8,126 nucleotides of DNA from an uncultured Acidimicrobiaceae bacterium (GTDB lineage: Bacteria; Actinomycetota; Acidimicrobiia; Acidimicrobiales; Microtrichaceae), in NCBI GenBank assembly GCA_937868025.1, contig CALMLJ010000137.1:1-8126 (forward strand). The letters are read 5' to 3'. A program made the position numbers and the translations under genes. Below the pieces are notes generated by a model. That model saw nothing but the letters and a program-made list of their open reading frames with translations. It was not told the origin of the DNA and searched no databases. Positions 6,475-8,126 of this stretch are shown here, piece by piece. Positions within the stretch are counted from its first letter, which is position 1; each line of letters opens with the position of its first letter.

Positions 6475-7499
6475 CAGGCCGCGGTCGTGCGCACGGCGTA
6501 CGTGACCTCGATCGAGCGGTGGTCGCTGCCTGGGACGAACCCTTCGGCGATTGCCAACGGAGCGAGATCGGGCCCACGCGACACGGCGTGGTCGATGCCG
6601 AGGATCGGCGTGGACACGCTCGATCCCGTCGGCGACGGACCCCACGTGCGGGCGAGACCGTTGCCCGTGGCATCGTGCGCGTCGACGAAGCCCCAGTCCA
6701 GCAGCTCACGCAACGGCGGGTTCCAGATCGAACTGTTGAAGTCGCCGATGGCGATCGAGTTCGCGTGGCCGTCGACGGCGCGGGCGATGGCCGGTACCTG
6801 CCGCTGCCACCGCTGCATGTAGGCGAACTGCGAGGGGGCCAACGCGTGCACCCCGGCGACGAGCACCTCGGTCGACCCGACGACCACGTTGGCCGTGGGC
6901 ATCTCGAAGCCGGCATCGGACACGACGCCCGTTCCGTTCACCGGCAGTCGGGTCAGGAGCAGGCCTTGGTCGTGCGACTCGTCGCGGACGACGGTCCGAT
7001 ACCGCTCGAGCAGGCCCGACGCCCGGAGGGCAGGTTCGAAGGACGACGCGTACTCGACGAAGACGACGACATCGGCGTCGCGTTCCATCGCGGCGGCGAA
7101 CGCGAGATCCGGCGTCGTGTTCGTCCGTCGGATGTTGGCGCTGTACACCGTGAGCCGTTCCGACGTGTCGGCCCATGCCGGCGGCGTCAACGACAGCATC
7201 ACGGGAGCGACCATGCCGACGCCCCACAGCGCGACGACCGCGCCGGCGGACAGCGCTGCCCGACGGCGCCGGACGGCAGCGGTTGCGGTCGCCACGACGG
7301 CGAGCCCGACGACGATCGGCAACACGCCCTGCGCCGCGACCAGCCGGGGCGTGACGACCCACCCGCCGGCAATCGACACCACCGTCACCGCGCACCCCAC
7401 GACGACCGCCCACGTGGCGACGTCGACCACCGTGCCAACGTGGTGGGAACGCAGGAATCGGCGAAAACTCGGTACAGGTGCAGGCTCGGCAGCTTCCAT
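6474..7499 (-). CDS. Membrane-anchored endonuclease/exonuclease/phosphatase (EEP) family protein, first tandem copy
   Basis: A 341-residue paralogue of the downstream gene with the same layout. A short cytosolic N-terminus (RRFLRSHH) leads into three transmembrane helices (about 24-45, 50-72 and 82-104), with RRRR (77-80) on the cytosolic side. The predicted outward-facing EEP domain follows from about 114. Catalytic motifs are present: N122, E149 in VVFVEY, H218 in GVHALAPS, IGDFNSSIWN (251-260), GIDHAVSR (301-308) and GSDHR (324-328). The two copies share blocks such as RLLDRGFVDAHD / ELLDWGFVDAHD and TWGP, so they come from a tandem duplication and have since diverged. ATG 7499 is chosen over an extension to 7742 that would run through the divergent lipoprotein gene and adds a low-complexity, Arg-rich leader. 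No SD precedes it; a -10-like TAGAAC (7512-7507) would make the mRNA leaderless. The PHO-like repeats lie 35-62 bp upstream. Confidence 0.92.
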   Translation of the reverse strand: MEAAEPAPVPSFRRFLRSHHVGTVVDVATWAVVVGCAVTVVSIAGGWVVTPRLVAAQGVLPIVVGLAVVATATAAVRRRRAALSAGAVVALWGVGMVAPVMLSLTPPAWADTSERLTVYSANIRRTNTTPDLAFAAAMERDADVVVFVEYASSFEPALRASGLLERYRTVVRDESHDQGLLLTRLPVNGTGVVSDAGFEMPTANVVVGSTEVLVAGVHALAPSQFAYMQRWQRQVPAIARAVDGHANSIAIGDFNSSIWNPPLRELLDWGFVDAHDATGNGLARTWGPSPTGSSVSTPILGIDHAVSRGPDLAPLAIAEGFVPGSDHRSIEVTYAVRTTAA

Positions 7500-7650
7500 G
7501 GCACCAGTTCTACGAGGCCGGTTTGCGCACGGAGTGAGGGCGATGTGAAGGACCGGTGAAGTCGGTTCGCGGGGATTTGTCGGCACGCTGGGAACCGATC
7601 TGCCCCGACGGACGTCACATCCCCAGATCACCGACCCGGGAGCCACCACG
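7500..7650. promoter_or_regulatory. Divergent promoter region between the EEP pair and the lipoprotein gene
   Basis: A 151-bp non-coding gap. Toward the EEP genes it holds the three-unit direct repeat described separately and a -10-like TAGAAC (7512-7507). A 7-bp inverted repeat, TCGGTTC (7562-7568) and GAACCGA (7592-7598), with 23 bp between arms, lies next to the direct repeats and could be a second regulator site or an mRNA stem. Toward the lipoprotein gene, GGGAG (7638-7642) is a reasonable SD, 8 nt before ATG 7651. TTGTCG (7577-7582) is a weak -35 without a convincing -10 partner. Confidence 0.5.
7534..7561 (-). promoter_or_regulatory. PHO-box-like triple direct repeat with 11-bp period upstream of the EEP pair
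   Basis: On the minus strand, three consecutive 11-bp units begin CTTCAC, CTTCAC and CCTCAC (7561-7556, 7550-7545 and 7539-7534). An 11-bp period with a conserved TCAC core is how OmpR/PhoB-type response regulators bind. The Streptomyces PhoP PHO box is built from 11-nt direct units of the GTTCACC type. If TAGAAC at 7512-7507 is the -10, the repeat overlaps the -35 position, the usual place for PhoB/PhoP activation. The repeat is seen directly; the link to PhoP and phosphate is inferred. Confidence 0.5.
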
Positions 7651-8126
7651 ATGACCCGCCCCACCCGCACACGCACCCGCCTCGCCGTCGCCACTGCGGC
7701 GACCGCCGTCCTCGTCGCCGCCTGCGCCAACGACGGGGGCAAGACCGCACCGCCGCCGACCCTGAACGTGTCGCTCGTGGCGGCGCTCGAACCCTTCGAC
7801 CGATGCGACGACTTCCTCGCCTACGTGAAGGAACAGGCCGCCGATCAGGTCGGGGCCTACGGCCTCGACGGCGGGATGTACTACGGCGGGGACATGCCCG
7901 TGTCGGCGTCGGCCCGCGAAGACATGGCGACGACTGACGCCACGTCCGGATCGGGATCGGGCCAGTCGAAGGCAGCTGAGAGCGCCCCCGCCACCACCGC
8001 GTCGAGCCAGAGCGCCACCGACTCCGCTGCGGGCACCGACGGGACCGGAACGAACAACCAGGAGGCCGGCGTCGACGAGGCCGACCTGGTCAAGACCGAC
8101 GGCAGCCGGATCGTCACGGTCCGAGG
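7651..8126 (+). CDS. Lipoprotein of the secreted beta-propeller family, N-terminal part (cut by window edge)
   Basis: Open to the right edge, with 158 complete codons. The start has a basic n-region (RPTRTRTR), a hydrophobic stretch (11-24) and a lipobox, LVAAC, with the lipidated cysteine at position 25, so the mature protein should be anchored on the outer face of the membrane. A helical segment (about 46-66) is followed by a Ser/Thr/Ala/Gly-rich linker (about 84-135). Then comes NNQEAGVDEADLVKTDGSRIVTV (135-157), the characteristic entry strand of secreted proteins with a C-terminal beta-propeller domain (Beta_propel family), which have no established enzymatic role. ATG 7651 is supported by GGGAG at 8-nt spacing. 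It is divergent from the EEP pair and may share its control region. The propeller itself lies beyond the window. Confidence 0.85.
   Translation, partial: MTRPTRTRTRLAVATAATAVLVAACANDGGKTAPPPTLNVSLVAALEPFDRCDDFLAYVKEQAADQVGAYGLDGGMYYGGDMPVSASAREDMATTDATSGSGSGQSKAAESAPATTASSQSATDSAAGTDGTGTNNQEAGVDEADLVKTDGSRIVTVR

Noticed and set aside
6475..6645. N-terminal extension of the second EEP gene to 6645
   Set aside because: It would overlap the catalytic C-terminus of the first EEP gene and adds an Arg-rich shadow. ATG 6474 gives the same three-helix layout as the paralogue and a TGATG coupling.
7500..7742. N-terminal extension of the first EEP gene to 7742
   Set aside because: It would run through the SD and signal peptide of the divergent lipoprotein gene; ATG 7499 places the basic residues directly before the first membrane helix, as expected.
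7881..8117. Minus-strand 78-codon frame at the right end
   Set aside because: It is antisense to the Ser/Thr/Ala-rich linker of the lipoprotein, with no motif or SD.

Overview
The window is high-GC DNA with GTG starts, weak or absent Shine-Dalgarno (SD) sequences at several genes, and the actinobacterial arrangement of an IclR-type regulator facing leuCD. This suggests an actinobacterium; an Acidimicrobiia (Ilumatobacter-like) source is my inference from protein flavour and is not proven. It reads as ordinary chromosome. I saw no transposase, phage gene, CRISPR array, tRNA or rRNA.

Layout, left to right. (1) 1-1223, minus: the N-terminal 407 codons of a Ppx/GppA exopolyphosphatase/guanosine-pentaphosphatase family protein, whose 3' end lies beyond the left edge. 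(2) 1235-2260, plus: RsgA, the circularly permuted GTPase of 30S subunit maturation, starting only 11 bp from the divergent ppx start. (3) 2262-2909, minus: a short NdgR/LtbR-like IclR regulator, convergent with rsgA with 1 bp between stops. (4) 2925-2939: an inverted repeat in the 49-bp divergent gap, the likely operator. (5) 2959-4365 and 4445-5038, plus: leuC and leuD, the two subunits of 3-isopropylmalate dehydratase. The 79-nt gap between them is bridged by a 27-codon ORF that overlaps both genes. (6) 5063-5121: a very stable predicted RNA hairpin with a competing stem. (7) 5124-5501, plus: a small DUF952 protein. (8) 5479-6474 and 6474-7499, minus: two tandem paralogous membrane-anchored endonuclease/exonuclease/phosphatase (EEP) proteins, coupled by a TGATG overlap. 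(9) 7500-7650: a divergent promoter region with three 11-bp-spaced direct repeats resembling a PHO box. (10) 7651-8126, plus: the start of a lipoprotein of the secreted beta-propeller family.

Functionally there are two clear themes. One is leucine biosynthesis: the IclR protein probably reads amino-acid status and controls leuCD, and perhaps itself, from the shared operator, while the leuC-leuD junction looks built for translational coupling. The other is a cell-surface module on the right: two outward-facing EEP phosphoesterases and a divergent lipoprotein sharing a PHO-box-like control region, which hints at phosphate-dependent regulation. Nothing here is clearly a wholly new system. The most distinctive items are the PHO-like box over the duplicated EEP pair, the leuC-leuD bridging ORF with a sequence complementary to the leuD SD, the alternative-structure hairpin after leuD, and the IclR protein that lacks part of its usual effector domain.
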